A stretch of 64,000 bases of DNA, from the NCBI RefSeq assembly GCF_000835495.1, contig NW_015622550.1:66298-130297 (forward strand). Direction: 5' to 3'. The notes beneath the pieces were generated by a model. That model searched no databases and had not been told where the DNA came from. It worked only from the letters and a program-made list of their open reading frames with translations. Positions 1-13,512 of this stretch are shown one piece after another. This stretch comes from Cladophialophora immunda. Taxonomy: Eukaryota; Ascomycota; Eurotiomycetes; Chaetothyriales; Herpotrichiellaceae. The position numbers were made by a program, and so were the translations under genes. The number at the start of each line of letters is the position of its first letter. Position 1 is the stretch's first letter.

Positions 1-78
1 GAGAACATATCTTGCTCAACAAGTTGCTCACGTCCTGCGCAGAGCCCTCAAGATATCTGCCACCAGAGGCTTTCCAGC

Positions 79-1493
79 ATGCCTGCACCAATCAAGACTG
101 CTATTCTCGGGACGGGCATCGCCCTCAACCACCTGCACTGGCCGCTCTTAGGATCTTTGCCTGACATGTTCGAAGTCACGACTGTGATGGAGCGCAAAAT
201 GGCAGGTGTTGCAAAGTCAGTGTGTGGTGACAAGATCGATGTGGTCGCCACCCTCGATGAGGTCCTCGCAAACAAGGCCGTAGAGCTCGTTGTGGTCACC
301 ACAAGCGACAAAACCCACTTCGACTATTGCAAGCGTTCATTACGCGCCGGAAAACATGGTAAGCAACCATGGGTCTCAATTCATTTTAAATCCAAGTGGC
401 CAGCAACCAATGCTTTGAAATCGTACAGTCTTTTCCGAAAAGCCCTTGACATACTCGTCTGTCGAGTCTGAAGAGTTAGAAAAGCTCGCGCGAGAAGCGG
501 GCAAAATTCTCGGCGTCTTCCAGTGCCGAAGATGGGACGGTGATTATTTGACAGTCAAGAGGTTGATCGAGTCCAATACGGTGAGTGGGAACGACAATTC
601 CCAGGGCCTGTCGTTGACTCCGGTGCCCAGCTTGGCCCCATATGCTCTTATGAGGTTTTCTATGACTTCTACCGGCCGGCGGACGTGGTTCTCGAAGGTG
701 CTAACAACACCACCACTGAAGTCCACTGGAAAGATGACCCAGCTCAGAACGGAGGTGGCATCTACGCGACTGGGACTCACATTATCGACCAAGTCTGGTG
801 TCTGTTCGGGTTTCCTGAGAAGATCTTGGGCCGCGTTTGGGGTGTCCGAGGCCATGGCGTGGATGACTGCGTAAGTCTTTATCACAGCGTCATATGGCGT
901 TGTGCTTCAAGCACTCGGCAAAGATTGAGTCTAACGAATCTACCTTAGTTCGATTGCTATTTCATGTACCCTGCGCGGCCGGGTTCTATCGTGCCCCTGT
1001 TTGTACGCGCTACCACCAATTGGATATCTCCCCTCGACCCTCAACCCAAATTCGTAATCAAGGCGAGCAAAGGTGGCTTTGTGAAGCATTATGAAGACGA
1101 TCAATGGTTCGCCCTCGACAGAGGAGAGGTGAATTCTCCCTCCTATGGGACGGAGCCCGAGACCAAATGGGGAACAGCGACATTGGTGCAGCCAGATGGC
1201 TCATTTAAGAACGAGAAGTAGGTCTTCCTCTGTGATGCGACACGGCCTTTTGATGCATGAGCTCGCCATAGTTATCTCTTTTCTGTGCCTTGCTGATGGA
1301 CGGCTATAGAATCCCGACCGAGCGAGGAGACTATCGCCAAGTGTACCGCGAACTCGCCGAATCGATCTGGGCCAATGACCCGTCCAAGAACACCGTTCAG
1401 GTCTCGGTTGTTATTGAGGTGTTGAAGATAATCGAGCTTTCTCTCCGGTCCGCAAAAGAGAACAGATGGTTGATTAAGGGTGTTGATTACTAG
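79..1493 (+). CDS. Gfo/Idh/MocA-family NAD(P)-dependent oxidoreductase
   Basis: Cytosolic sugar- or diol-type dehydrogenase family with an N-terminal Rossmann fold and a C-terminal alpha/beta substrate domain. The proposed exons are 79-358, 429-580, 631-870, 949-1217 and 1310-1493, giving a 374-residue protein of normal family length. Near the N-terminus is the nucleotide-binding loop (ILGTGIALNHLH). At the first splice junction is the family's AGKHVFSEKP motif, whose EKP lysine is the usual catalytic/cofactor residue. In the third exon is the GGGIYATGTHIIDQ segment typical of the C-terminal domain. The start is the first ATG in frame ahead of the Rossmann loop. No stops or frameshifts were seen. 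The substrate cannot be told from sequence. It is one of three genes of this superfamily in the window (the others are at about 22.3-23.0 kb, broken, and 63.5 kb). It lies directly next to transposon block I. Confidence 0.88.
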
Positions 1494-1773
1494 ATCCACG
1501 GAAATCATAGAATTTGGCAGATGGAAGTATATATAACTCACCCTGGCTCCAGTCAACCAGCGCCTATCACAAACGCTGTCTCTCGGTTACTTCGGCCCTT
1601 CAAGGATGGGAAACAACAGAAGACTCTTCCCGAGAGTGGCCCGCTACGAGCATAAGCCCTTCATAGCCTCGTGATGTGTCATTGGTGAGCGAGAGCCTAC
1701 AACGAGCCCCTTACACCAGGCTTGTCCTAGCGCTGATAAGCAGCTCGGCTGCCGGAGGCTCACACCCAGCCAG

Positions 1774-2050
1774 CCACTGTAGGCGGTTCTCAACGCGGGG
1801 GAGCAAGATCAAGAATCCGAGATAAGGGTTTGTCATCATACTGAGGAGAAAGCCGGTTGAAAGCCCGCGAGCTTATCGCAGGGGACAGTAAGAACCGCAT
1901 CTCAATGGGCTGTGGCTTCTAGTACAAATATAGTCTGGCGGGCGTACTGGTACAATTCACCGTAAAGGCCGTCCAAAGCTGACCCGACTCCGTGTCTCAT
2001 TTACGCCTCGAAGGAGCCTGTCTGGTCCCGCTTCGACTGTATAGTCCAGG
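1774..2050 (+). repeat. Dispersed repeat X, left copy
   Basis: This stretch of about 277 bp matches, in reverse complement and at high identity, positions 37071-37342. Shared landmarks include AGCTGACCCGACTCCG, GGCGGTTCT and GACTGTATAGTCCA. It has normal base composition, unlike the RIP-degraded sequence beside it. In the right-hand copy X is directly joined to repeat Y (37345-37530), whose other copy is at 14050-14269. X and Y are therefore pieces of one longer repeat that is split here. No coding potential or transposase is visible. The family is not recognised. Confidence 0.8.
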
Positions 2051-2612
2051 CCGGTGACTGCAGTCACAAGCTCGATGGAGCTAAGAGCTCACTGGCAAAC
2101 AGCAGAATGGTGTACGGCAGAACAAGATGCGGGTGTGAGTCTCACATGGCCTTTCCTGGGCTTCTGGGCACACCTGTATACCTTGCGCGTAAGGCTGCGC
2201 AACATTACGCCAGTGTCATTGTCGCCGTCGACGTCAAGTGTAGAAGTCTGTAGAATGCCTCGTAACACCCAGGATCGTCTCGAAGGATGTGTTGGTAAAG
2301 TGCCTCTCAATATCAGTGGAGTCGGTATCGAGCATGAACTCATTGAGATCCATATCTAACAGGGAGTCTCGTGATACTAGAGGATGGCTGATCATCGTGG
2401 GATCCGAAGAGACATGTGCCATGCAACTTCTGCGAAAAGCTATTCGCCACGGTAGGTTTATCAAAACATCAGAAGTCATATAGCCTACTCCCTATACGCC
2501 CTATGGGGCCTACATTCTACTACCTCTACCATAAAAAGAACTATGCCTGTAGAACTAAGAAGAGATACTATCTAATATATGAATCCTAATACGTAGTGTG
2601 GAATATGAGAGT
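2051..2612. other. Non-coding stretch between repeat X and the LTR palindrome
   Basis: No convincing gene. Short open frames exist on both strands, but they overlap each other and show no family motif, codon continuity or splice-linked extension. Composition drifts from balanced to AT-rich towards the right, where the RIP-affected block begins at about 2480. Confidence 0.6.
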
Positions 2613-3287
2613 TGTTCGGAGGACATAGAGTATAATAGGTAGATTGGCTCATAGGATCGTACCATTAGGTAATGTACGTGACTGTTTAGAAGCTTAGTTA
2701 AGTTAACTATCTGAGAGGAGAGAACGCTCTTATATAGAAAAAGGAAACACTACTAGATAGCACTAGAAACTCTAAGTAGGTAGATTTCTAAGCGCTATTA
2801 GTAATAAGTCACACCACTAGTAATGCCACTTATATCACGTGATAAGACGCTAGGCCTAGTTAGGTCATACGTCTAAATGGCGATATTCCACAGTAAGTGA
2901 TCACACCACCTAGTAGCGCCACCGAGTACTAGATCTAAATAGGTAACTAGTACTCCACTAACCACTTGATATAGACGCTAAGCCTAATAAGGCTATTCGT
3001 CTTATACTCTTGTGGAATATCGCCGTTTAGACGTATGACCTAACTAGGCCTAGCGTCTTATCACGTGATATAAGTGGCATTACTAGTGGTGTGACTTATT
3101 ACTAATAGCGCTTAGAAATCTACCTACTTAGAGTTTCTAGTGCTATCTAGTAGTGTTTCCTTTTTCTATATAAGAGCGTTCTCTCCTCTCAGATAGTTAA
3201 CTTAACTAAGCTTCTAAACAGTCACGTACATTACCTAATGGTACGATCCTATGAGCCAATCTACCTACACTCCATGTCCTTCGAACA
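2613..3287. repeat. Head-to-head pair of LTR-alpha copies forming a palindrome
   Basis: Positions 2613-2892 (TGTTCGGAGG...ATTCCACA, minus orientation) and 3011-3287 (TGTGGAATATCG...TCGAACA, plus orientation) are nearly identical inverted copies of about 280 bp. They are separated by a 118-bp spacer. Each has the TG...CA ends of an LTR. Both lack the same internal segment that is present in the longer copies at 4436-4758 and 39936-40256, so they derive from one shorter variant or from each other. No matching target-site duplication was found around either arm. The class of retrotransposon is not known because no internal coding region is attached. Confidence 0.8.
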
Positions 3288-3939
3288 AGTAGAATAGATA
3301 ATCTAAGAGTAGGTAGGAGTTACGGTAAACGGGGCTAAGATAGTAGAGAGGCGGTAAGTATATTAGTAAATCTATCAAAGGAGATAGAGAGTTACGTAGC
3401 TCTCCTAGCGATTTCTAAATAATTCCGTTACCGACGCCTAGAGCCCATAGTAGTAGCGAAGCTTACTATAAATTAAGGTATAAGCTAGGACTTCTAGCTA
3501 AGCACTAATAGCCCTATCGATCTATTAGAATATAGCGATAACTTTAGGGCTTAGCGTAAGGCTAGAAAACCCCTAATTAGAGAAGAGATAGGTCTTTCCT
3601 ACGACTAAGATCTCTTTAAAATCTAAGTAATACTAGATATAGAAGATACCCTTATTATAGAGTTAACATTAGAGTAATAGTTCTAGAGTAGTACTTCCTA
3701 CTCCGCGAATAAATCCCTATAGGTAGAGAGTTAGCGTTAATATAGGCGATTTCGGGTCTAAGGATTAGAGGTATACTATAAAGAGGTATAGAAAGTCTTT
3801 ACGCTAGAGTAAACTATAAGACGGTAGAGAGAGCATCTCTTTACTAATATCTATATATATTATATCCTCGCTAAAATACTAAGGGTTAAATTACCGCTTA
3901 AACTAGTAAAAAAAGTAGTTAATAGTAATAGTCTATAAG
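3288..3939. mobile_element. RIP-degraded unclassified transposon sequence
   Basis: TA-rich sequence with stops in all frames and no open frame of useful length. It continues after the solo LTR at 3940-4386, because the 5-bp ATAAG duplication shows that the LTR inserted into it. It is probably retroelement-derived, but no domain could be recognised. Confidence 0.5.
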
Positions 3940-4386
3940 TGTGAGGGTTTGGAAAGAGTTCTACAACTAGCTAGCTAACCTAGTAATAAGGAGGATAAAT
4001 CTGAGGAGAGAGAAGGAAGGAATGGCTATCCTTCCTCTCTCCTTATATCCTCTAACGCACCGTAAGGAGGTAACTATTGTCCTCACCTCCTTACTCCTTT
4101 CCTTGCGTACTTATTCCAGCTCCTTACCTTCCCTTGCGTACTTATTCTAACTCCTTACCTTCCCTTGCGTACTTATTCTAACTCCTTACCTTCCCTTACG
4201 TACGGTGTCTTAGCTATCAGGACTTTATATCCCTTACACCGTGTGCGTCTTGACTAATCAGGAGGCAGTATTTCGCCTGTATATTGTACAGGCAAATCTT
4301 GACTAATTAGGAGGCAGTATTTCCTAGCGTTAGTCTTGGCGCTGGTTCGCCAGAACCGAGCCTTCTCCTGGGTTCAACCTATCACA
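3940..4386 (-). mobile_element. Solo LTR, family beta (gypsy), with 5-bp target-site duplication
   Basis: 447-bp LTR running TGTGAGGGTTTGG...CAACCTATCACA, flanked by the direct repeat ATAAG at 3935-3939 and 4387-4391. It is the reverse orientation of the LTRs bounding the gypsy element at 43985-49828. It contains tandem copies of a unit of about 32 bp (CGTACTTATTC...CTCCTTACCTTCCC, about 4120-4200). This copy is longer and less mutated than the others. That suggests a younger insertion, followed by LTR-LTR recombination. Confidence 0.88.
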
Positions 4387-4435
4387 ATAAGGCCGTCTTC
4401 TACGGCTATAACTTTAACTTTTTACCTACGATAAT

Positions 4436-4758
4436 TGTGGAATATCGCCATTTAGGCGTATAGCCCAATTAGGCCTAGCGTCTTATCACGTGACTAGTTA
4501 ACGCTACTAGTCTATACTAGATCACGTGATATAGGCGGTGGCGTTAAGGATGGCGTTACTATAACGTGATTGATTACTAATAGTGATTAGAAATCTACCT
4601 TCGAGGTACTTCTATCACTATCTAGTAGTGTTTCCTTTGTCTATATAAGAGCGTTCTCTCCTCTCAGATAGTTAACTTAACTAAGCTTCCTAACAGTCAC
4701 GTACATTACCTAAAAGGGTACGATCCTATGAGCCAATCTACTCTATGTCCTCCGACCA
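4436..4758 (+). mobile_element. Solo LTR, family alpha, with 5-bp target-site duplication
   Basis: 323-bp LTR TGTGGAATATCGCC...TCCGACCA, flanked by the direct repeat ATAAT (4431-4435 and 4759-4763). It is homologous to both arms of the palindrome at 2613-3287 and to the solo LTR at 39936-40256. It contains two CACGTGA-type palindromes and a TATATAAG box, likely the element's own promoter. Confidence 0.85.
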
Positions 4759-4763
4759 ATAAT

Positions 4764-7019
4764 AATATAGACGTCTTAAAATTCGTGATTACTAGGCGCT
4801 TAGGCCTAGCACTAGATAGCCTCTTAGATAGCGAGAAGGTAGGTAGCGGGGATTTCATACTATAGATTTTAATAGTAGATGGTAGTATCTACGGCCATAG
4901 TTTAAGTCTCCATATATAAGGCCTAAGCGTTAGCTTAAGCTTACTTAAAACTAACTAGAAGATAGTAAAGACGGCTAGAAGGGAGGTATTCACGAAGGCT
5001 TAGGATTAAGATATAATTAGTCTAATACTAGAACTATTAATTAGTAAGTCACTATCCTTCTTTCTCCGCCATACTAAATAATAACGGCTAGTAAAGTTAT
5101 ATAAAGACTTAATGCGCCGTAAATCTATCCACCCTAGGGAGATAAGTAAAATAATAGTTTAGAATGTAATAGATAGGAACTTAACGCTAATAGAAGTAAC
5201 TATAACTATTATAGTACTAGACTAATATTAGCTTTATATATATACTAGTGATTAAGGCGCCTAGGGGTATCTAAGAAGGGTACTATAAGATACCTTATTA
5301 GAAGATATTAAGGTATTAACTAAAGAGTACTAAGCTATCGATGTTAAACTCGCTCATAACTATATAGTTATAGATCTCTTTGACTAAAGGGTCAATATAT
5401 AGTCGAAGATTTTAATCTACCTTATAGATATAGCCTATAAAGAGGTATTAAAGCTCTTTAGTTATATACGTAGCGTCTAGGCGCTTAATAGATAGGTTCG
5501 CGATAATATTTAGGAGCTACTTATCGGGGGGGAAGTAGTACTAAATATAGTTAAGACTCGCGTAGAGGCTTAGATAGTTAATGAGGGGAGGACCCTCCTC
5601 TTAGCTCTCGCATTACTAGAGGGTCTTGAGTAGTAGAGGAGGAGTACTCAGTGCATTCTACGTGAGCTTAAGTAACGTCTAGGCGGGATCGGCCAAGAGT
5701 AGCTAAGTAGTGAGGAAGTATATAAGGGTAGTGGGGGGAAGGGCCGCCTCGTTATTTAAATTAGTAGAAGGGGAGCGTAGACGGGAGCGTATACAGGACC
5801 TTATAGGAGATCTTATGCGGTGTGGGGAAGGCGGTTAAAGGTGATAAAGTAGATGTAGACGCGATAGATTAGGTCGCTTAGGTAACGCGATACGAGAGCT
5901 ATAGGGAGAATCTAAGGCGTCTTAAGGTGTAGATAGATCTAATATATCTATACTTACGCTAGCTTATAATAAAGTTTCAATATTTAGGTCATTCTACGCT
6001 CTAAGGTTATTATCGTAGTTAGAGTTAGCTAAATTAAGTACATCTTTATTAAGGTCTAAATCGGTATAGGGTAGTATATTATATAGTAAATAAGGGTATT
6101 TAGGTCGAGATAAAGAAATATCTCGCTAAGGAGTGGCCACTTCCTATACTATCTAACTAGAGAACGTAAAGGCCAGCTAGGGTTATAAGATATTAGAATA
6201 AGCGCTATATATTCTATTAAAGTCTATATACCTAAGGTATTACGGTCTAATACCGATTACCCTATATACCCTCTTACTATCGCACTTAACGCGCAGCATT
6301 CCTCTCACTATTATTCGTATACTAAGGGACTCGACTGCGAACTATCTTAAATATTAGAATTAAGAATAGTATACTACGAAAGCGATGATAATATTAGGAT
6401 TTAGACTCGACATTAGATAAAAGCATAGAGGAGAAGATAGTAGTAGTAAAGCTTATTTATATTTATAGACTATATATACCTATCGATAATCCTACCGACG
6501 GCGATAACTATCACGTTAGTAACGAGGTTAGTATCGCACTAATGACTAATCTAAGGAGGCTAGAGCTTTAAGTTAGTTTTAGGATAATCGTAAGATCTTA
6601 GCTTTAGACTATAGTCTTATAATATCTTATGAGAGAGATATATCCTTACTATACTTGATAAATATTAATATTTACATTATATATAAGATATAATGCAGGT
6701 TTAGAGGCGTCGATATGATTAGTACGATAGTATAAAATTCAAATTAAGTATAGTACTAGTATAAATACGTAGATATGATTAGTGTAATAGCACGAAATTC
6801 GAGAAGGAGTTAGCGTCTTCGAAAATTTCATAGTATAACCTAACTAACCCTCTAGGACCTATACTTCCGTACTACGTTCCCTTCCCTATTTTTAGGAATA
6901 TAAAGAAAAGAATAGTATCGACGTACTTAGCTTAACTAGATCTATCGATTAGTGGTAAGAAAAATAGAAATATTGTTGCTTTGTGCGCGTGGTTGTGGTT
7001 GCGGAATGCCCTTTGGAAT
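4764..7019. mobile_element. RIP-degraded sequence, unclassified
   Basis: About 2.3 kb of TA-rich sequence without usable open frames. A locally less mutated GC-richer patch lies at about 5560-5960. I could not recover a reverse transcriptase, integrase or transposase motif in any frame. Its uniform decay matches the neighbouring transposons, so it is taken as old mobile-element DNA. Confidence 0.45.
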
Positions 7020-7825
7020 CTTATATTATTAAAGGTATTACTTCTAAGATCCTCTTCCTCTCTATATAACTCTATCTTCTAGGATCACTTCTATCTCGTA
7101 TTCTTTATTATCTTTAACTATTACTAATATAGGCTAGTTATTATCTATTCTCTACGAGTTAAGAGGGTCTATTAAGGCTATATAAAGGAGATCTAAGTAG
7201 AAGACGTTATAAATCCCTAGTAGAGTATTTAGGCGATAGCTATAAGATCCTACTACCTCTATAATAGTATACTTTATATTCTTCTAGTTTAGTTTCTTAC
7301 TAGTATACGTTATTTATATATTTCTTAAGTTAAGCTATACCTTATTATTAACTTAGAATTACGATATCTATTATCGTATTTAATTTATTCTCTTCTCCTA
7401 TTCTTACTATGTAATAGCTATTAAAGACTACGCCTATTCTCTCACCTCTTAGAGTTATCGTATAATTAGGTCTACTTATTATATAGGTCCTTAAGGAGTC
7501 TCCACTATATAGAGAGTTTCTTATAGTTAAAGTAGCTTAACGTAATATTTATATAGTAGGAAGAATAGGCTTACTTCTATAGAGTATACGTTACGATTAT
7601 TAATCGTTAGTTCCGCTATAAGTAGGAGTTTTACCTAGTTATCCTATTTTCTATTTATAAATATATAAAGGTACGTTTCGACTATTTAGTTTATTCACTT
7701 AGTAGATCTATCTATCTCTAGGTAGTAGACTATAGATAGTTACTATATAATACCTAAGAGTTAATAGATCCTTTTCTATAGTATACTTATAAATTAGGGA
7801 CTACGATCTAATATAATTACTAATA

Positions 7826-9686
7826 ACGTGGGTGCATAGCGAGTCGCGTAGCATAGTGAGTCACGCACTTTCCGCGCTATATATTACCTTTAACTTATTT
7901 CTTTAAGTACTCTACTAAAATAAATAGAATTAACTTAGAAAGAAGCTAGAATACTTCTTACTCTTTAAGCTCTTAAATAAGATCCTAAATAGAGCGTATA
8001 ATCTATTACTAAAGTCTATAATATCCCTAAAGTAACCCTCCGTAATTAAAGGAAGGGTCGACCTTTCCGACGCGACTAACTAGCGAATTCTCGAAATTTA
8101 ACCGACCTTAAAGAATCAGTCCTCGTACGAGAGGTCCTTAACCTATATACGTAAGAATTTCCTCCCTAACTTAGTAGTGTAGGAGATATAACTAATAAAC
8201 TATATATATCGTGTAGCGCATTACGCATTAGACCTCACTAGGTATTAAACTTTATTAAACGATATTAAGAGCTATAAACGCGATTTATACGTAGATATAA
8301 CTACTAGAGAGCCTAATGCGAAGATCTAGTAATCATTTAAGTCTAGTTTAACCTTATATAGAACGTAATAGCTAAGTATAGGATCTATAAAGATAATACT
8401 TAGAACTTTAACGAGACTAGGTTTATAATAGGCCTAATCTTATCCGTAATAGTTATAACGAGTTCTAAAGGGTATAGAAAGGTTAAGATAGTATAGCCTA
8501 GTAATCGAGAATAGACTATAGTAATCTAGAGTATTAATTCATATAGTTAGGCTATACCGCCTTTTATCGTAGTCGCTAGTAAGTATTACCTTATATTATA
8601 GTACTAAGACAGTCCCCTTCTGTCTAACTAGGTTATCGTACTTAGCGATAATAGATAGATAATAAACGAGATTAGTCTTAATTAGGTCAAACACTTTAAT
8701 AAATACAGTTATAGTCGTATAAAGAGTATGTTTCGTCTATTAATCTTAGACAACTATAAAAGTTATCACTTAGTAGATTTTAAGGCCTACTATAAGGAGA
8801 ATAACATTATTACACTCTATATATCTATATATTTATCGTATCTACTTTAACTACTTAACGTTAGGTATTTTAGTCCCTTAAAGCGATTATATAATAAAGA
8901 AATCGAGAACCTAATCTAGATATACGTAACCTATATCACTAAGATTAAGTTCTTTACCGCGTTTAAGAACGCTTTTTTTACTTCCTTTAGCGAAGATAAC
9001 GTATGAGGAGGTTTCCGAGGGGTAGGGCTTATCCCTTTTAATCTAGATACAGTCCTTTTAAAGCTAGATATAAAGCTTTAGACGCTAACACTACTAACAC
9101 TCCCCTCGCTAATAATCACCCCTTAGGTCTCTAAGACGCTATAGATTACGTACGAAGTAACTTTATAGTCTAATTTTATTAAGGGGAAAGTCGCTTAATA
9201 TTAAGATAGCTCTCTAATAGTGATTTATAAGGCGATAGACTAGATAGTGAAAGGTACGACTACTATAATACATCAAATAGTATTAATAAAGGATTATATC
9301 CGGGAGCTTAAAGAGGTAAATTATACGCTAAGTAAGCGTCGTAGAGAGAAAAGGATCCGGATCCGATAAGGAGGATCACTTACTATACGAGATGCGTAGG
9401 ATATAATTAACTAGAGGGATGTAGATAAGTAGGTGAAGTAAGAAAAGTGTATAAGTAGTAGTTATACGAGAGGGGGTGAGCTAACTTAATGACAATATAG
9501 TACCTACGGAAAGTCTAGGTATAATGCACGTACGTGTTAAGAGGATAAAGAAATATCTAATGTATCTAGTTCTAAGTAGATTAAGTGAATTTATCTTAGG
9601 TTAGTAGTGTAATTGAATTAGATTGTCGTACGGTGGTGGTTAGGTGCGCGACTCACTATGCTACGTGACTCGCTATGCACCCACGT
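7826..9686 (+). mobile_element. pogo/Fot1-type (Tc1/mariner superfamily) DNA transposon, RIP-inactivated
   Basis: 1861-bp element with terminal inverted repeats ACGTGGGTGCATAGCGAGT... and a TA duplication on both sides (7824-7825, 9687-9688), as expected for this superfamily. The plus strand conceptually encodes a DDE transposase. Around 8740-8830 the frame reads LILDNYKSYH, then NNIITLYI and PLKR, matching the second catalytic-Asp block of Fot1/pogo transposases. In-frame stops throughout make it non-autonomous. Each TIR contains two copies of a 17-bp subunit (GCATAGCGAGTCGCGTA-like), the unit expanded in the second copy at 39.5 kb. It is inserted in gypsy relic A. Confidence 0.9.
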
Positions 9687-12600
9687 TAGTAGTTTATATT
9701 ATTAATAGAACGTCTATAGGAAGACTATATCCTTTAACTTAATTATATATAATAGTTTAAGTAGGACTCCTTTCTCTAATCGATCTATAATAACTATTAG
9801 ATTTATATAGTCCTAACTCTCTAGGAGTTTAGTAATAAAATTAACTAATACTTCTTTCTATAGTTAATTAGGGATCGAGAGAGGCTTTAGGAACCTCTAT
9901 TTCTATTCCTTCTAGGTCTTTATCTATCTATAGATATTATAGTTCTATATAAATCTTTAAATATCTTATAGTATATTTAGTTAGAAGAACTACCTTACTA
10001 TTAAGGTTACTATCCCTTCTCGACCTAAGTAACTAATAACCTTTAAGTCATATACTTATTAAATAATTACTATATAGAGAGCCTCTAATTCCGGTACCTA
10101 ACGTTATCCTTAAAATAGTAGTTACCCTTCCTTATTAAGGGTATATTCTATAATTAATACTTTTAGACTTAGACTAAAGGAGAATGTATAGGCCCCTCTT
10201 TATATAGACTTAATAGTCTCTTAATATATCTAGTTATCCTATAGAGTTAATCTCTATTATTCTTTAATTAATGGTCCTTCTATTAATATTATATTCACTT
10301 ATAGTACCTTAGTTCCTATATCGTCTAGTATCTCTAGCTTAATAAGGTACGCTATATAATACTAAAGTCTTTCGTTCTCTTAGTCTTAAGGTATATCCTA
10401 CTCTCTCTAGGAGAGGGCGTCTACTTAAATATTTTACCTTCTAGAGATATATAAGATTATAAAGTTATATCTTAATAGGATAAGAGACTAACGTATTTAT
10501 CTCTTAGTAAGTTTTCATATAGATATAAAGTATTTAAGGTTCTTATAGTTAGACTAAATCTTAAATCTCTTAATACTCTATAGTTTAGTATCCTATTCCT
10601 TTAGATATTATATAATAGTAAATATTTCCTTATTATAGATCTTATAGTTATATTTAGCTAAGTAATTCTTCTTTAAGAAGAAGATATAGAGGCGTATAAC
10701 TCCCTTATTATTAACTTAGAAGAGTATCCCTCTAATAACTATACTATTTTAATACGTTAACTTCTATAATAGTCTCTCTCTTATAGTCGAATAGGATTAA
10801 TATTAAAGCCGTTGTAAATATCCTTTTTAGTTATATAAAGACTTAGTCTACCTCTATTATCTATTAAAATATTATATCCTTCCGTATAAGAGTTATAATA
10901 GAAAGTATAATCTTAGAGAAGTCTTATATAAACTTCCTATAGAAGTTCGTAAATCTAATAAAGCTTTATACTCTCTTTATTAATTTAGGAACTTCCTAGT
11001 TAAGGATCGCCTTTACTTTCTCTAGATCTATTTATACGCCTTTTTCTACTTTAATAATAAACCCTAGGTATTTTATCGATTTAACCTCGAATTCATACTT
11101 ATTAATATTAATCTATAGTCCTACCTTATATAGGCATTTAAGGACCTTCTAAATATAATTCTAGTATTCTTCTAATAATCTATATAAATAGATTAGGATA
11201 TCGTTAATATAGGTTAAATAGAAGATATTAAGATAGTTATGTAAGGTCTAATTACTATACTTCTAGAACGTACTAAGTGCGTTCACTAATCTAAAAGGGG
11301 TAATAAGTTATTTATATAGTCTATATCTTATATAGAATACTATCTTCTATTTATCTCCTTCTATAATATAAATCTAGTAGAATACTATAATAACATTAAG
11401 CTTTATATACTATTTAGCTTATCTAATATTTTATAGTATCTTATAGATTAATAGTAGAGAGTACCGATCCTTCCTTATAATCCTATTTAACTTACGGTAG
11501 TCTATATAGAATTGAAGTCCTTCTCCTAGCTTCCGTATAAAGAGGACTAGCGCTACTATTAGCGAGTTACTTACTTAGATAAATCCCTTATTAAGTAGCT
11601 CTATAAGCGTCTTCTATAGAATAAGTAATTCTTCTCTTAATATACTATATAACGGGCCCTAAAGTACCTTAAGAGTCTTTCTATTATCCTATACGAGGTC
11701 TATCGCATAGTCCACCCCCTTCTCTTAAAGTGGCGGTAGTTTATCCGCTATTATCTTATTAAATATATTAAGGAAGGAGTATAGATATTCTAGTAGCTTC
11801 GTATAGAGGTCTATTATCTTTTTAATTACTAGGGCTTTATTAATATTAGCTAGACTAGTAGCGAATACTTATATACTCTTCTATTTATATTATCACTATG
11901 TAAGTAGAGAGAAAGCCGCCGCACTTATAAGGCTAAAGTTAACCTTTAGGGGGGTCGCTTTTAATTCGTTTTATATACGTATCCTCTATAGTCCTAGATA
12001 TAGATAGAACTTCTTTAGATAAAGCTATATATTATTCCGTTTTATCTAAGGAAGCTCTAATATAATATCGTACGAGGCTAAGCTTAGGATAATATATAGG
12101 AAGATAATTTCCTTATATCTATTAATATCGATCTCTAATTTAGCTACTTCTAAGATTAATAAGTTTATTAATTTATTAAATTCTATAATAGATTAAGAGG
12201 GAATCTATATATGCTAGAGATTCTATCGAGAAGTAAAATAAGTATTAATAAGATCGTATAATAAGTAGCTAGAATTTATAAGTATAGATATAGAATACTC
12301 TTTATTTACTATTAAAGGTACTAAGAAAGGTAATCTATTAATTAAGCCTTAAAACCCTCGTTAGGCTTCCTAAATCTCTATACGCTCCTAATAGCGATTT
12401 TTATTAGGAGCTACTCGTTTTTTAGATCCTCTTCACCCTCTTTCTCTATAGTTATAGTTATAGCTACCGTATATCCGGTTTAAGGATGTATTACTAGGAG
12501 TAGGGAGTATTAGCGTACGAAGTGTTCTCTAGATCCGTAACGAAGATAGCGTCCTACTTCCTTTTACTTATCTAATATCTCCTTAGATACCTATTAGGCG

Positions 12601-13512
12601 CGCTACGTACGTATAATAGCCGCGGTAGTAGTGTCTAATAGCTCCTACTTCATCATATCTTCCGCTAGAGTAACCTTAATTAGTACTAACGAACCCTTAG
12701 TCGTATGGGGCTTATCCCGTCCCTTCTTACGTTAGAGGTTCTCTAGGTTAGTACTAATAATATAAAGTAACGTATAGTACTCCTTATAGGACCTTAGGTT
12801 AGGGGTTACTATAATCGTATTCTATAGCTTATACGATAGATAGTTAGTTAGGAAGGTCTTTTTAACCTAGTTATCCTAGCTAAGGCCGCTAGCGTCTAGT
12901 ATTATACGGTCAAATTTAGCGAGGAACGTACTAAATGTCTTTATCTCTTACTATATAAAGCTAAGCTTCTAAGATACTTACTTAGTGACTTCGTGGTCTT
13001 TATACGCCGCCTATAGTTACGTAAAAAGACCTTAAACCGTTATCTAGTCTATTAAAGTAACTATATCCACCTAGGCGCTAACTTACGTAAGGGCTTCTCC
13101 TTATAATCTACTATATATATACTAAAATCGTATAATCTTAGTATCCTTATCCTTATCGACACTAAGCTTCGCCTTTACCTACGTAAGTTATAGTCAAAAT
13201 TCCGTCCGCTTTCCGCTAAACTCAGGGAGTTTAGGGAGTTTTTGATGTTTCTTATCTAATAATTCGCGTACGGCCATTAGTTCCTATACGTTACTATTCT
13301 CCTATAATGTTAACTTAGGAGTAGGGGTACTCCCGCCATTCTACTAGTTCTAGAGTAGCTACTCTAGACCTTCCATTCGCTAGTTCTATGTCTGAACTAT
13401 CTGATATAACTACGCTACCCACTCCGGAGGAGCTAGACCTAATGTAGACGACGAATCCATTTCCATTGTCGATACGTACGGGGAGGTACGAGAAATGGGA
13501 GATTTATCCTAA

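Noticed and set aside
2054..2483. Overlapping open frames of 64-101 codons near the left edge
   Set aside because: They overlap on both strands, contain no motif, and lie at the start of RIP-affected DNA.
4355..4386. GGGTTCAACC near LTR ends, resembling a tRNA T-arm (B box)
   Set aside because: It is part of the conserved terminal sequence of LTR family beta, repeated in every copy, with no cloverleaf around it.
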